Source: Valencia hispanica | Lineage: Eukaryota; Chordata; Actinopteri; Cyprinodontiformes; Valenciidae | Length of the DNA: 64,000 bases | NCBI GenBank assembly: GCA_963556495.2 | Contig: OY747716.1 | Location: 13,855,571-13,919,570 of the forward strand | Direction of reading: 5' to 3' | In this document: piece after piece, positions 10,781 through 21,965 of the stretch | Layout of the letters: each line of letters begins with the position of its first letter | Position numbering within the stretch: position 1 is the stretch's first letter | Program-made: the position numbers and the translations under genes | The notes under the pieces: generated by a model | What the model was told of the DNA's origin: nothing | Databases searched by the model: none | What the model saw: only the letters and a program-made list of their open reading frames with translations

Positions 10781-13395
10781 ACCTAGCTGGGCCAGCTAAG
10801 ACACGAGGATGCTTATGTCTTTTTAAGAGTTTCAGTGATTTTGGTACCTAGTTTAGGGTTGGTGTTTGGGTATTTTAATAAGCTACTCAAGTAGCTAACA
10901 GACTGTCATAATGGTACAATGACATGATCTGTATTATTTCCAAGTAACACCCCCTCAATCCTTTTGTAAAGTGTAATGTTATCATGAACGTACTGACTGA
11001 GTCATCTAACCACACAAGTCTCCAGAACCCAAACAAATAACAGGCTCCTGGAGCAGAGCTGTATGGGAGGTAAAGTGACAGGCGGGTGAGAAACGTTAGC
11101 CACCATTGGGCTGAAAGAGACGCCGATTTGGAGAAAACAATGCGGACAGACCTTCCATAGACAAACAGGCGTCAAGCTGTCATTCACTCAGTGGGTTCTG
11201 ATTCCAAGCGATGAAGCTTTCTGTATAGTGTGTGCAGGTATTTCACTCCCTAACACGTTTTCTCTTCTTTTTTTGAACAAGAATAATTCCTATATGCACG
11301 CTTTGACTTTTTAACAAGTATTCATGCCGCTTGCAATTACCCTCCACTACTCTGCAACCACAAATTTCAACTGGGATTTTATTGTTTAGACCAGTTCCTT
11401 CCTGAGTGGTGCCCCCAAACATCCTGACCTGATGCTTAAATATCGGGGCCGCTCCAGGACACCAGATACTTCTAATGAACTCTACCAGTTTTGTAGAGAA
11501 CAAACATTGAATAGCCAGCAAAGAACCCCTTAACCAGATCTATTCTAGTCACAACAGGACCCTGAACAAAGCTAGTTTTAATCACCCAGGTTCTGTGTAG
11601 AGATGGTAATTCAGATGACTTTTTCCCCCCTCCATTCCTCTATTCAACATATGTTCTTCCAACTGCTACAACACAGCTGCAGGCAAGAGAGCATTTTTAG
11701 CAGTAATATGCAGCTACAGATACCTCTGAAAGCTAGCATTCTTCTGGGATTCTGACAGTTCTGGCTTGGCCAAGGATGCCATTTCATTTCCATACAATAT
11801 GGAAAAATCACTTGTGTGGGAGGCCACTTTCATACCACAGCTTTATGTGCTGTTTTAGGCTATTTCTGTTGAGGTTAAGGAGCAAAAGAGAAAATAAGAA
11901 AGTTTCCCTCTTTGCCTTCTTGGCCTTTGCACTGGGCTTGTATGTGTGGTGGAAATATGATTTATGCCCACTGATTTGATGCAGAGGAGAGGTGGGAAGC
12001 TGGGATGGTAATGGGCAATGTAGAGCATGACCCAAAAGCTAGGATTTCACTCCTATTTTAAGATAGCTAAAATAGCTTAAATAGTTTACTTTTTGCTAGT
12101 GCTAGCTTATGCAGCAGGAGCTAGCGAGTTGCCTTGGTAGCTCAGAGGTTCGGTTGCTCCTTGCTAGCACTCCATTTATCATCATTTCCTGTCTGCTTTC
12201 AGACTCCTCTAGTCTTTCTCTGGTTTCCTGACGCTGTTGTGTAGCTTTTTCATTTTATTGTGCCCCCAACTCTCTCTATCCCTTAACCCTACTCTTCTTC
12301 ATTCTGCCTGTTTTTACCGAGCAGACTATAATTTTGGCTGGGGCTCCAGCATCTCCTCCTACCCTTCAATCTGGAGCCGCCATAATTATAGCCACACCAA
12401 GCGGATAGACTTCTAAATCATTCAGGGATGGTTTGGCTTCCTGACTCCTTTATTTTTTTTCCTCCTATATTTTTGAAATAAAGAGGGAGAAAAGCGGTAC
12501 TTGGGCTTGTTCTGAAAGCAAAATTATAACTGTGCAGATAGGCTGTGCTCTTTCGTACAGTCGCCTTATGATATTTTATCTCGCACTATTTCAAGCACTA
12601 CTTTAAAAAAAAGAAAAAGTCCACGTTATATAGAGGAAACATTTTGTTCTGACCTTTCCAGCTCTATCGCTTTGACTTTCAGGACCACATGGTAATTACT
12701 TGAACTTTCTATGATAAATGGAGGATTTATTGTTGAAAAACTGAACACATTACAATGCCCAGCTCATAAAATTATTTACCCTTAAGAGTCTCAAATTGTG
12801 TTGTTTAATCTACTTTTCGTATAGCCATCGGCTTCTGATGTCTTTGACCTGCATGTTACATTTTTATGCAAGCTTTTATTTCATGGGTTTGGTACTACAT
12901 TGCTTCCATGATGTATCTATCCATGGTACTTGTACCACAGCAAATTCCTAATGTTGTGAACCCGTTTACACATATGGAAATAAAACCTTTCTGATTCCGA
13001 TTGTGTTTTAATAGGTAGTCATGACAAGATGGAAGGGATGTTAAGTATGAAGATGAATCACTTAAATATTTGGGGCAGAAATGCTATATAGTGCATGACA
13101 GCAAATAAGTTCAAAATCATCAAACAGATCGGTTAATGGCAATGTTTAATTAGAGAGCATGATCTTATGCTATGCTTTTACTTTGCAAATATATTCCTAT
13201 GCTTTTACGATATCAACAGTATGTCCCCATGCAATGATTAGCGTCAATGTTTTGCCATGGGATTTTGTCTGACAAACCACCAGGAAATTGTGCACGACTG
13301 CGGAATGGAAGAAAGTTAGAACGATGTTTTCCAGTTATTTGCAAACAACATTTTAAAGTGTGCTGTCTGCATGAACTAAATCCCCTTTACTCTCA
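10781..13395. other. No gene recognised; possible LINE 3' tail inside
   Basis: About 2.6 kb without a recognised gene. At roughly 12930-13005 the sequence cacatatggaaataaaacc followed by ctgattccgatt resembles LINE 3' ends that finish in gattct repeats, but no coding part precedes it. Minus-strand ORF 11243-11521 has no family motif. Confidence 0.4.
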
Positions 13396-13790
13396 CACCC
13401 CAAAATAAGTGCAACTAACTCCCTTCAGAAGTCACACCTCAAACAAAGACATGGCCTTCCACCATATCACCAGAAGAATTATACAGAGAACCAGCCAAGG
13501 GGCCCTTGGTAACTCTGGAGGAGCTACTGAGATACACAGCTCAGGTGCGATAATATGTCAAATAGACAACTGTTAGTCATGCCCTCCACAAACCTGGCCT
13601 TTAAGGAAGAGTGGCAAGAGAAGTGCTGTGGGGAATACTTTTCTTCAATAGGAACAAGGAAGCTGGTCACATTTGGTTTATGATCATTTTAAAAAGCTTG
13701 GCATGCTGGGGAGCATGCCAAGCTTTTTAAAATTATGATACACGCTAAATCCCAGTAAAATACATTGAAATTTATGTTTAAAAGATTATA
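13396..13790 (+). mobile_element. Tc1-like transposon relic with large internal deletions
   Basis: Consecutive blocks match the common fish Tc1 element in order: aataagtgcaactaactccc with ttcagaagtcac (5' non-coding), gacatggccttccacc, then aactctggaggagctact with acagctcaggtg (DNA-binding domain, frame VTLEELLRYTAQV), ctggcctttaaggaagagtg, gctttt-type cttttcttcaat with ggaagctggtcac (catalytic domain start), and finally atcccagtaaaatacattg (3' non-coding). Hundreds of bases are missing between blocks, including all three catalytic residues. Stops interrupt the frame. A perfect hairpin sits at the last deletion junction. Confidence 0.75.
13686..13733. repeat. Perfect 22-bp inverted repeat, 4-nt loop
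   Basis: Arm 13686-13707 is the exact reverse complement of 13712-13733, separated by gggg. The arms contain gcttggcatgct and agcatgccaagc. It lies where the Tc1 relic jumps from the catalytic-domain start to the 3' end, so it probably formed during the rearrangement rather than being an independent element. Confidence 0.9.
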
Positions 13791-14719
13791 AAGATTTCTT
13801 GTTTGGACTGTTTAGTTACTGTACAAGGACACATTCGAAACCACTAGAAAAAGAAAGTCAAGCTCAAAGCTGAAGGCAAATACGTTTCTTTTGTTCTCAA
13901 TTATGTAAAACTAAATCATGATTCTTTCCTAAGATGTTTAAGTGAGTCCTATATATCCAACTTTAAGACATTGTGGAATGCACTTCACTTTGACCCGATA
14001 ACCTTCGAGGGGACAGACGGTGATAGAAACAAAATTATAGGCATACAGAGCTGCGAAAATAAGAATACATGCTGAACATGAAAGAGATCAAGTAGAGACA
14101 ATGGGGGTGGTGTTGGGTGAAATTAAACAAATCTAGTTTTCTGTCTGCAGTTCATCAGTTTGTGATTCCATTTCGTATAAGTTTATTTGGTCAGAGCGAG
14201 ACCCTGTGAAGGGAAGCAAAACAAACTTCAAACGTGGCTTATATGATTATGGAGAGATCAGAGCACAGATCCTATCACTCCCCTTGCTTCAAAGACAGAG
14301 TCGCACCATGAACTCTGCAGGCGACCTCTCACATATGAAAACAGAGCTTCAGACACCGCGGTGTATGGAATCCTAAGAGCACAGACAACCAGGGCCAGTG
14401 CGTGCTGATTGGATAAAAACAGAGGTGGCTTTGTTGTGATCTGAAGACATCGCGGGATAATGAATGAGAGACATGTAAAATTAACTCAGTTGTCGCAAAA
14501 TCCAGAGAATAAGCAACAATACTCACAGACATGAAACAATTAGGAAAAGTCCTGGCATATTTCTTCACAATAGGGCAGAGGCTGTGAGATTTATGTATGT
14601 TTTTCCCTAAGTTTTGTTTTCAGTCAGCATTCATAACCACAAGCATACAGAACAAGGCCTATTCTGCCATTGTAATGGAGAGAGAAAAAGTTCTGTTGGG
14701 TTTCCCATCTTAATTTCAC
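13791..14719. other. No gene recognised
   Basis: AT-rich sequence with no coding signature or repeat boundary that I can define. Confidence 0.45.
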
Positions 14720-14905
14720 CTATTGAATAAAAGACTGAAGGTAATTCAGTCTATTCACACATGCAGACCATGTTACAACCATTTTATTGTAAAAATGCTC
14801 AACCTCCGTCAGACTGGATGGAGAGACCATGCAAACATCAATTTTCAAGTCTTGCCACAGATTATCATCTAGGTAGGGACTGTGATTGGGCCAATCTAAC
14901 ACAGC
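14720..14905 (-). pseudogene. Tc1 transposase C-terminal fragment (minus strand)
   Basis: A 60-codon frame on the minus strand begins MLDWPNHSPYLDDNLWQDLK and continues VSPSSLTEVEHFYNK. This matches the Tc1 block LDWPxxSPDLNPIENLWxDLK with the following RSPSNLTELEQF. The third catalytic acidic residue (the E of PIEN) has been lost: the copy reads LDDN at that point. The rest of the element is missing. It belongs to the same family as the copies at 6.4, 13.4 and 62.3 kb, judged by the matching phrase aattttcaagtcttgccac. Confidence 0.78.
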
Positions 14906-15125
14906 TAGAATGTCCTAGATTCAAACCTTGACCTGGGATCTTTCTGCATGGAGTTTATGTCTTCTCCCCATGTATGTATGAGTTCCGTCTGGGTACTTCT
15001 ACTTCCTTAAACTGTTCAAAAACATGCATGTTTGGTTGATTAGTGTTTTGAAGTTGTCCTTGAAGAAAACTTGTTAGAAGCTGGGAAAGTTCAATGACAA
15101 TTGACATAAACATACAGCCTGAGCT
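14906..15125 (+). mobile_element. tRNA-derived SINE relic (fish core type)
   Basis: The segment has cctgggatctttctgcatgg, then agtttatgtcttctcccc, then a ggtactt/cttcctt-like piece, then aaaacatgcatgtttggttg. These match the conserved core found downstream of the tRNA head in many fish SINEs (usual form: ggcctttctgtgtggagttt, then gcatgttctccccgtg). The tRNA-like head is reduced to a gattcaaacc-like B-box remnant at about 14919. It abuts the Tc1 fragment. Confidence 0.6.
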
Positions 15126-15139
15126 ATAATAGAGTGGTC

Positions 15140-15245
15140 TAGATCAGAGTTGCCCGAGTCCAATCAATAAGAGCTACCATCCAGCAACTTTTAGATGCAT
15201 CCCTACTCAAACACACCTAATTAATGTTAGCACAGCTCTGTAAAG
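15140..15245. mobile_element. Half of a palindromic MITE
   Basis: The string atccagcaacttttagatgc followed by atccctactcaaacacacct is one arm of a palindromic fish MITE type in which the same words recur inverted. Only one arm is present; the next sequence is the L1-like element. The related complete copy at 43.8 kb uses cctgcatgttttaga words instead. Confidence 0.5.
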
Positions 15246-15584
15246 TTGTTTACATTACTCGATGTGGGCGGGGCCAGGGCTAAGCACTGGGATACTGGCT
15301 CTTTTTTCTTTTCTCATCTTCACGTGTTTATCACCAAATGTCTTTGTCACTCCTTATTTCTACTTTTATCACTCACACACACAAACAGAATTTTTTCATA
15401 ACATAACTATTTATTTCTCTCTCACCCTCACCCTTAACACCTTTGCAACTTTCTTCTATTTTTCTCTTTCTTATATCTCGGCTTTTAGATTTTCAATCAG
15501 GCAACCCCAAGCACAAACTAATAAAGCACTTGTGTTCATCTGTTTCTATGGTGATATGGACTTTCCAACTATAGTCTCAAAACT

Positions 15585-18500
15585 ATGGCTACTCTAAGGT
15601 TTGTCTCATGGAATGTTCATGGAGCTGGCACCAGAGAGAAAAGAGTTAAGATTTTTAACCAGCTTAAAAGATTGAAGGCAGATGTCGTCTTATTACAAGG
15701 AACCCATAAATCTACCTCAGCTGCAGTTGATCTTAAATCCCCTGAGTTTCCTAATGGGTTTTCTGCATGCTATAACTCTAGACAAAGGGGAGTAGCAATA
15801 TTAATAAATAAAAATGTAAATTTTACAGTAATAGATACAGTTACAGATCCAGAGGGTAGATTTATTATAGTAAAACTATCTATACATAACCAAAAGTTAT
15901 GTATTGTCAGTATATATGGTCCAAATGTTGATGACCCTTCATTCTTTCATTCCTTCTTCTCGGTGCTCCTTGAACACATGGATTGCTCACTTCTTCTTTG
16001 GGGTGACCTCAACTTTGGTTTAAATGAAGAAATAGACAGGCTCAGCACAGCAGGGACTCAGCGCAGCTGGAAATCTATAGATATAGTCAAACAGTACATA
16101 AGCGATTATGGACTTTGCGATGCATGGCGATCTCTTCACCCCAATGACAAAAAATATACTTTCTTCTCAAATGTCCACCATTCGTATTCTCGACTGGATT
16201 ATTTGATAGTCAGTAGCTCACTGTTGACTGACATTTCAGACACTGAGATACACCCTGTAGCTGTTAGCGATCATGCTCCTGTTTCTCTAACTTTAGTAAA
16301 TATAACAGAAACGCCTCAAAGCAAAAATTGGAGATTAAATATATCATTACTTAAGGATAAAGAATATATAAAATATTTTGAAAAAGAGTGGGCTTCTTAT
16401 TTGGAATATAATGACCTACATGGTACCTCACCATCCATTCTTTGGGAGGCAGGGAAAGCTGGGATTAGAGGGAAAATAATCTCATTCTCATCAAATAAAA
16501 AGAAAATAGAAAAAAAACTTATTCAGGAATTAGAGGAAACTATTAATTCATTAGAAGCTTCTCTACATGAGGAGAGACTAGGCAAAATCCGTAAAGCAAA
16601 GCTAGATTTAAATTAAATTATTAATAAACACACCCAGTTCATAATTCAAAGATTTAGGATAGAAAACTTTGAACAAGGTAATAAATCAGGTAGATTTTTG
16701 GCTAACCAGCTTACAATTAATAAAGAAAAAACAACTATATCTGCTATTAAAGATCAGACCGGGAATACAGTATATGATCCCTGAAGAATAAACAACACCT
16801 TTAAAGAAGTTTACAAGGCTTTATACTCACCAGAGATAAACCCATCAGATCATGAAATTGAACAAATTTTGGATAGCATAAGACTACCTAAATTATCTTA
16901 AAGTCAAGCGATGGCCCTGGATTCACCACTAACAGCGGCTGAACTCCAGGAGGCCCTCCAAGGCATGCCCAATAATAAGGCTCCAGGCCCAGATGGATTT
17001 CCAGCAGAGTTCTATAAAGAATTCTGGAATATTCTGGCACCAACATTCCAAAGAATGCTGCAGGAAACCAGGGAAAATGGCCGACTTCCACCAAATTAGA
17101 ATTTTGCCTACCCTAGTCTTCTACTAAAATCAGGTAAAGACCCTTTGTTTCCTACCAGCTATCGTCCCATATCCCTCATTAATGTTGATCGTAAAATAAT
17201 CTGCAAAGCCCTCGCAAAAACGATTGAGAAAGTAACTCCTCTTATAATACATCATGATCAAACTTGTTTTATAAAAGGGAGACATTCATCCACAAATTCA
17301 CGTAGATTAATATTCTTATTCTTATTAATATTCTTACTGTAAAAACAATAAAACTAATATATTATCTCTAGATGCAGAAAAAGCATTTGATAGAGTTAAC
17401 TGGAAATTCTAATTTGCAACCTTACATAAATTTGGCTTTGGAAATTCTTTTATAAACTGGTTGAAAATATTATACAGTACACCAAAAGCATGTATCAGGA
17501 CTAATAACCAAACATCATCTAGGTTTTGTCTTCAGACAGGTACCAGGCAGGGATGTCCTTTCTCTCCCTCCCTGTTTGCTATTTTTATTGAACCACTAGC
17601 TGCAGCAATCAGGCAAGCTCACAATATTAAAGGCATAAAATGCAATAACATAGAACATAAAATCCGTCTTTATGCAGATGAGGTATTACTTTTTCTCCAG
17701 CATTCACAAAACTCTTTCTCTCAGGTAATCGGGTTGATAAACTCTTACTCAAACGTTTCCGATTATTCTATAAATTGGTTAAAATCTACAGTTCTTCCAA
17801 TCAATTGTTCTGTCCAGAATCCAACTAATACACAACTGCAGTCAGGGAATATTACTTATTTAGGTATCAATGTCTCAACAAGACTGGCAGATTTAATAAA
17901 GCTAAACTACATCCCACTTTTAAAAAAAGTGGAAGATGATCTTGCTAGATGGAAATCCCTACCCATATCACTTATGGGAAGGGTTGCTTCAATAAAAATG
18001 ATGGTTTTGCCCAGAATCAACTACTTATTCTCAATGATCCCAAGTAAACCATCACTGGATTGGTTTAGATCTCTGGACTCCTCTGTCTCTAAATTTCTTT
18101 TGAAAGATAAACCCCCACGTATCATCTTAAAAACACTGCAGAAGACCAAAGAAAAAGGAGGTCTAGATCTACCAAACTTCCATCATTATTTCTTAGCCAA
18201 CAGGCTCCAATACATCTCAAGATGGTTAAAACATAGCTACCTAGATGAGTCCTGGATAGACATAGAACAGACACTATCCAATAAGATAAAACTTTCAGAC
18301 CTACCATTTATTAGCTTAAATATAAAACGACATGAATGCTTTAAAAGCATAAATATCAGCTCCTCTCTGACAGCATGCTGGGAGTTTCTAAAAATGACAG
18401 AGTCCACAATAATCCCATGCAGTCGTACACCCATCTGGAATAAGCCCGCCATCTTGCAAAAAAAATGTATGATACGTTTTCCAGACTGGAGGTGTAATGG

Positions 18501-19318
18501 AATTGAATACCTAGAACATATATTTGAAGGAACAGACTTTATTCCATTTAATACATTAATTACACAACATGAAATTGATAAAAACAAATTCTTAGAATAT
18601 CAACAAATTTAATCTATTATTAAAGGTAAATTTAGGCTCAATACAGTTGAATTACAAATTCCAGCAAGAGTTTTTGATTTTCTTAATCTCAATCCACCCA
18701 AATTGCTGTCTAAAATATACAAAACTTTATCTACATTAAATGAATCAATAGCCATCCCTATTTCAAAATGGGAGGTGGATTTATCAGCCAGCTTTGACCA
18801 AAACTTCTGGTCTCAGATATGTTTAAGAACCTTTAAAATAACAAAAAAATCCTAATTTGCAATTAAAACAATACAAAATCCTTCATAGAGTACACTATAC
18901 AGGTCAGCGGATGTTTAGGATGGGTTTTACATCGTCTAATACCTGCTTACAATGCACAAGCAATATACCAGACACTTATATTCATGCACTTTTGTTCTGT
19001 CCACCTGTTAAGACATTTTGGTGCCAGATATGTGAGGACTTATCAAAGTGTCTGAAATGTAACATTCCACCATCTCCCTCAGTTTGCCTGTTAGGAAATT
19101 TAAATGATGTCACCATGGACACAAAGTCAGTTTTAATGGTTCACATTGCCTTATGCATCGCTAAGAAAACTATCCTCCTGAACTGGAAAAATAAAAAGGC
19201 TCTTAATATTAATCAGTATAGAAATCTTTTGTTGGACCATATTGGTCTAGAGACAGCCTCTGGCTTTATATCTGATCAATTTCTCTGGGATCCTTTTATC
19301 GGCTCCATCACCGAGTAG
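15585..19318 (+). pseudogene. L1-like ORF2 (endonuclease-reverse transcriptase), inactive
   Basis: The start MATLRFVSWNVHG opens an apurinic-type endonuclease. SIYGPN, GDLNFG and VSDHAPVSL are present, but the glutamate of the usual LLQETH motif is glycine (LLQGTH, codon 39, 15699-15701). The domain is open to 16615. Stops follow in the same frame at about 16615, 16783, 16900 and 17097. RT motifs include NNKAPGPDGFPAEFYK (16968-17016), YRPISLINVDRK, SLDAEKAFDRVNW (about 17370, after a frameshift) and GTRQGCPFSPSLF. The catalytic box reads YADE rather than YADD (17671-17682). A second frameshift precedes the C-terminal piece 18857-19318, which carries CLQC and HALLFC, the L1-type Cys/His motif. 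ORF2 would nick the target and copy its RNA in the nucleus. This copy cannot. Confidence 0.85.
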
Positions 19319-21965
19319 GGGTGGGGGGCACTTGGTTTTTTCATTTGGGATACTGTTGCTGATATGGGGGGTTTTGGGGTTGGGGGCATCTGGGGGGGAT
19401 CCCTGGGGGTGGGATCACTGGGCGGATGGGGCGCTGGACGTCGTGGCCCCAACCTGGGGTTGGGCTTTGGTGGCTTTGGGTGGTAACTCCTGATGGCTGC
19501 ATGCAGTGCCTTAGGGGGGTTGCACTGACGGACATGGGTTACTGGCCTGGTGGCCGTGCTGCGACTGGGTAGGGTCTGGGGTGGGCCTGGGTATTCGGGG
19601 CTCTGGGGCGCCATGCCCCCTAGCCGTGGTCCTGGCCGGGGGTCGGCCGGCATGGGGTCTCTGTTGCCATTAGGGGTCGGGGCCGGCCGATTGTCATCGC
19701 CATTCCCTGTATGGCGTCTTGCCTTGTCTGCTGGTTGGGGTGCCTGGCTGCTGGTCGCGACGGCTGGGTGACATTTCTGGGCCTGATCAGTCCTTTTTCG
19801 CACTGGACTTAGCTCCTGGGTCTTGATCTTTGTGCGCTGTGGGGCGCTGGGGTCGGTCGGACTTGCGGGTGGACTGGCCGGGTAGTGGGCGTGCAGGGCA
19901 GGTGGGTGGGGCGCTGGGTTTGGTTACCTGCCAGGCCATTGAGCAGCAGTGGTCGCTCCGCAAGGGAATGGGGCTGGTGGATGTTGGCCTGGTGGGTTCG
20001 CCGTCCGGTTTGCTCCTGGTCTGGGCAGGTACGTCACCGGGGTTCGGGCTGCGAGGGCCTCCGATGCGCAGGTGGCGCCGGGGGCCTCCTTTGCTGGGGG
20101 TGTTGGGGCGAACTCAACCTGGGTGTCTAGTGTCTTTTGTGTTCTGATAGTAGAGCGAATGTCAGGGTGGGTTTAGTTCTCCTTCTGGGATGGGGCTGGG
20201 GGGGACTGCCTTGGAGTCCGTGGGGCTTGGTGGTGCTGTGGCCGTGGGCCCCGGGTTGAACGTGCCATGGCCTCCCTCCCGGGGTGGATCCCGGTGAACA
20301 GCGGTGCCTATTGGGGTCAGTGGGGGAGCTGGCTCCGTGGGAAGACATTTTGTCTCCCAGTCCTTCCCTCCCCATCCCCGAACACCTCTGTCCACCCGCT
20401 CTATCACTTTACCACTGATATAGGGTCTTGGGGCATGGGCACATCACTGGGGTGCAAGGAGGGGTTACCTTCCTCACTATCCCGTTGCGTCCTGGGTCCC
20501 ATTTTTTAATATACAACTTAGACACTCCCACTTATAACATTTTCACGCGACACACATGTAGGGACTTTGGGGTGGGCACACTTTTCGGCATCCAGAGGGG
20601 GAGCGGTTCTATCAGCTTCACCTCTGGTGCCAGTGCCCACTGTTAAGCCACACATAGACACCGAGGGCTCGGGGTGGGGGTTGGGGGATGTGTGGCTGCC
20701 TTCCCCACATCCCACCCCTCTGTTTTAAATGCACATTATAACAACACGCATCAACACCATACTCGATGGAGGATGGAGGCTAGGGGTCTTCTCACACCCC
20801 TTTTCGCTACGGGCCATCAGGGGTTGGGGTCCGGAGCAGGAACAGGTTGTCGGGCTGCTTCGCCACTGTGGGGCCCTTGACAGTCTGCTTGTCTCCGTCC
20901 TAGAAGGTAGGGGGTCCATCTCCCGGGTCTGGTGGCTCTACTGCGGCATCGGTACCTGGACATGGGAGCATAAAGTGTGTATGGGGTGTGTGAGTGAGGG
21001 TACAGCGTCATTTCTTGGGTGTCATGGTGAGTTAGTGAGAATGTATGTGTTTAAGAGGGAGGGAACGTATGACGGTGTCTGTATGTCTTTGTCTGCCTGT
21101 CAGGTTGGGTCTTGGGCTGCCCTCTCGCCTGGCACACCTCAGCCCTTACATTTAATGGGGGGCCTATTTCCCCTCCGTCACTCCCCGCCAGTGACGGATG
21201 CCCCTGCGTACTGGTGCGTCGGTTGTCAATCCGGTTCGGACCTGGTGCGGGCCTGGCCGGGCCTGGGGGAGGGGGGCGGTGTGTCGGTCGGCCAATGCGC
21301 TGGGCCGATATCTTTCCTTGGTTGGTTGGGGCACCTCTTTTAGGGGTGCCAGGTTTGGACGTGTTGGGTGGAGCCTGCTCGGTGGCTCGGCAGGAAACGG
21401 ATCCAGCGTCTCTGCTCGTTCGATCACCTGTTCTGTGCGCATCGATTCCTGGGAGACAAATTGATGCCTGCTCACACCAGCTATTGAGCACTCTTATGGA
21501 GAAACCTTATATGAACCAGCATGCTCACACACACACATGGGTGTGGGGTCTCTGGTGCTTACAGATACATTCTTGGGCTGAGGTTATCATTACTAGATCT
21601 TTATTAATCGGTACCATGAGTTTTTCTGTGACATTGTTGTTGTATTTTTATATCCATTTTTGTGTGATGTGGTTGTGTAGTTCTTAGTTCACGATGTTTG
21701 GTTTGTTTTGTCGATGTTCCTTTTTGGTTTTTTGTTTTGTTTTGTTTTTTCTCCTCTCTCTGCCGTCCTTTGGGTATGGAGGTAGACTTCAACGTTTTCC
21801 TGTGTTTTCTTTGTTCCCTTTCCTCTCTTGTATTTTCAACTCACCCTCTCTCTTGACTTTTTGTTTCCTACCTCTCTTCTTTATTTTCGTTCTTTCTTCC
21901 CTTTAATTTTCCGTCTCCGTGTCCATAACATCAGAAAATAAAACCCCCAGCAATTCATAATAAAA
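19319..21965 (+). other. G-rich 3' untranslated tail of the L1-like element
   Basis: From just after the ORF2 stop the sense strand is dominated by G runs for about 1.1 kb (for example 19366-19398: runs of 6, 4, 5 and 7 G with loops of 4, 2 and 5), then alternates GC-rich blocks with acactcccacttata and cgcgacacacatgta (20520-20565), and ends T-rich (21640-21930). ORFs up to about 200 codons run through it on both strands. They are composition artefacts, rich in G/P/R/W and without motifs. I take it as the element's 3' UTR because it is continuous between ORF2 and the poly(A) signals. Confidence 0.65.
21937..21964 (+). promoter_or_regulatory. Polyadenylation signals at the L1-like 3' end
   Basis: AATAAA occurs at 21937-21942 and again at 21959-21964, followed by a short A run. 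This fits the end of the retrotransposon transcript. Confidence 0.55.

Larger units (their letters stand above)
15246..21965 (+). mobile_element. L1/Tx1-like LINE with long G-rich 3' tail
   Basis: The element has a pyrimidine-rich leader of about 340 bp, an ORF2 of about 1,245 codons (15585-19318), and about 2.65 kb of G-rich then T-rich 3' sequence ending in AATAAA signals and a short A run near 21965. No ORF1 is visible upstream, so the copy is probably 5'-truncated, or this lineage has its ORF1 elsewhere. The 5' boundary is uncertain and no target-site duplication was found. ORF2 organisation (endonuclease first, then reverse transcriptase, then a C-terminal Cys-rich motif) is that of the L1 superfamily. 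Confidence 0.75.

Noticed and set aside
12128..12165. tRNA-like string gccttggtagctcagaggtt
   Set aside because: No matching B box or acceptor pairing downstream, so not a tRNA or SINE head.
19276..19803. 175-codon minus-strand ORF rich in Pro/Arg
   Set aside because: It lies in the G-rich tail of the L1-like element. Composition removes stop codons on both strands, and no motif is present.
20729..21687. ORFs of 204 and 191 codons, plus strand
   Set aside because: Same G-rich tail. They overlap each other and opposite-strand ORFs, with low-complexity Gly/Trp/Ser content.
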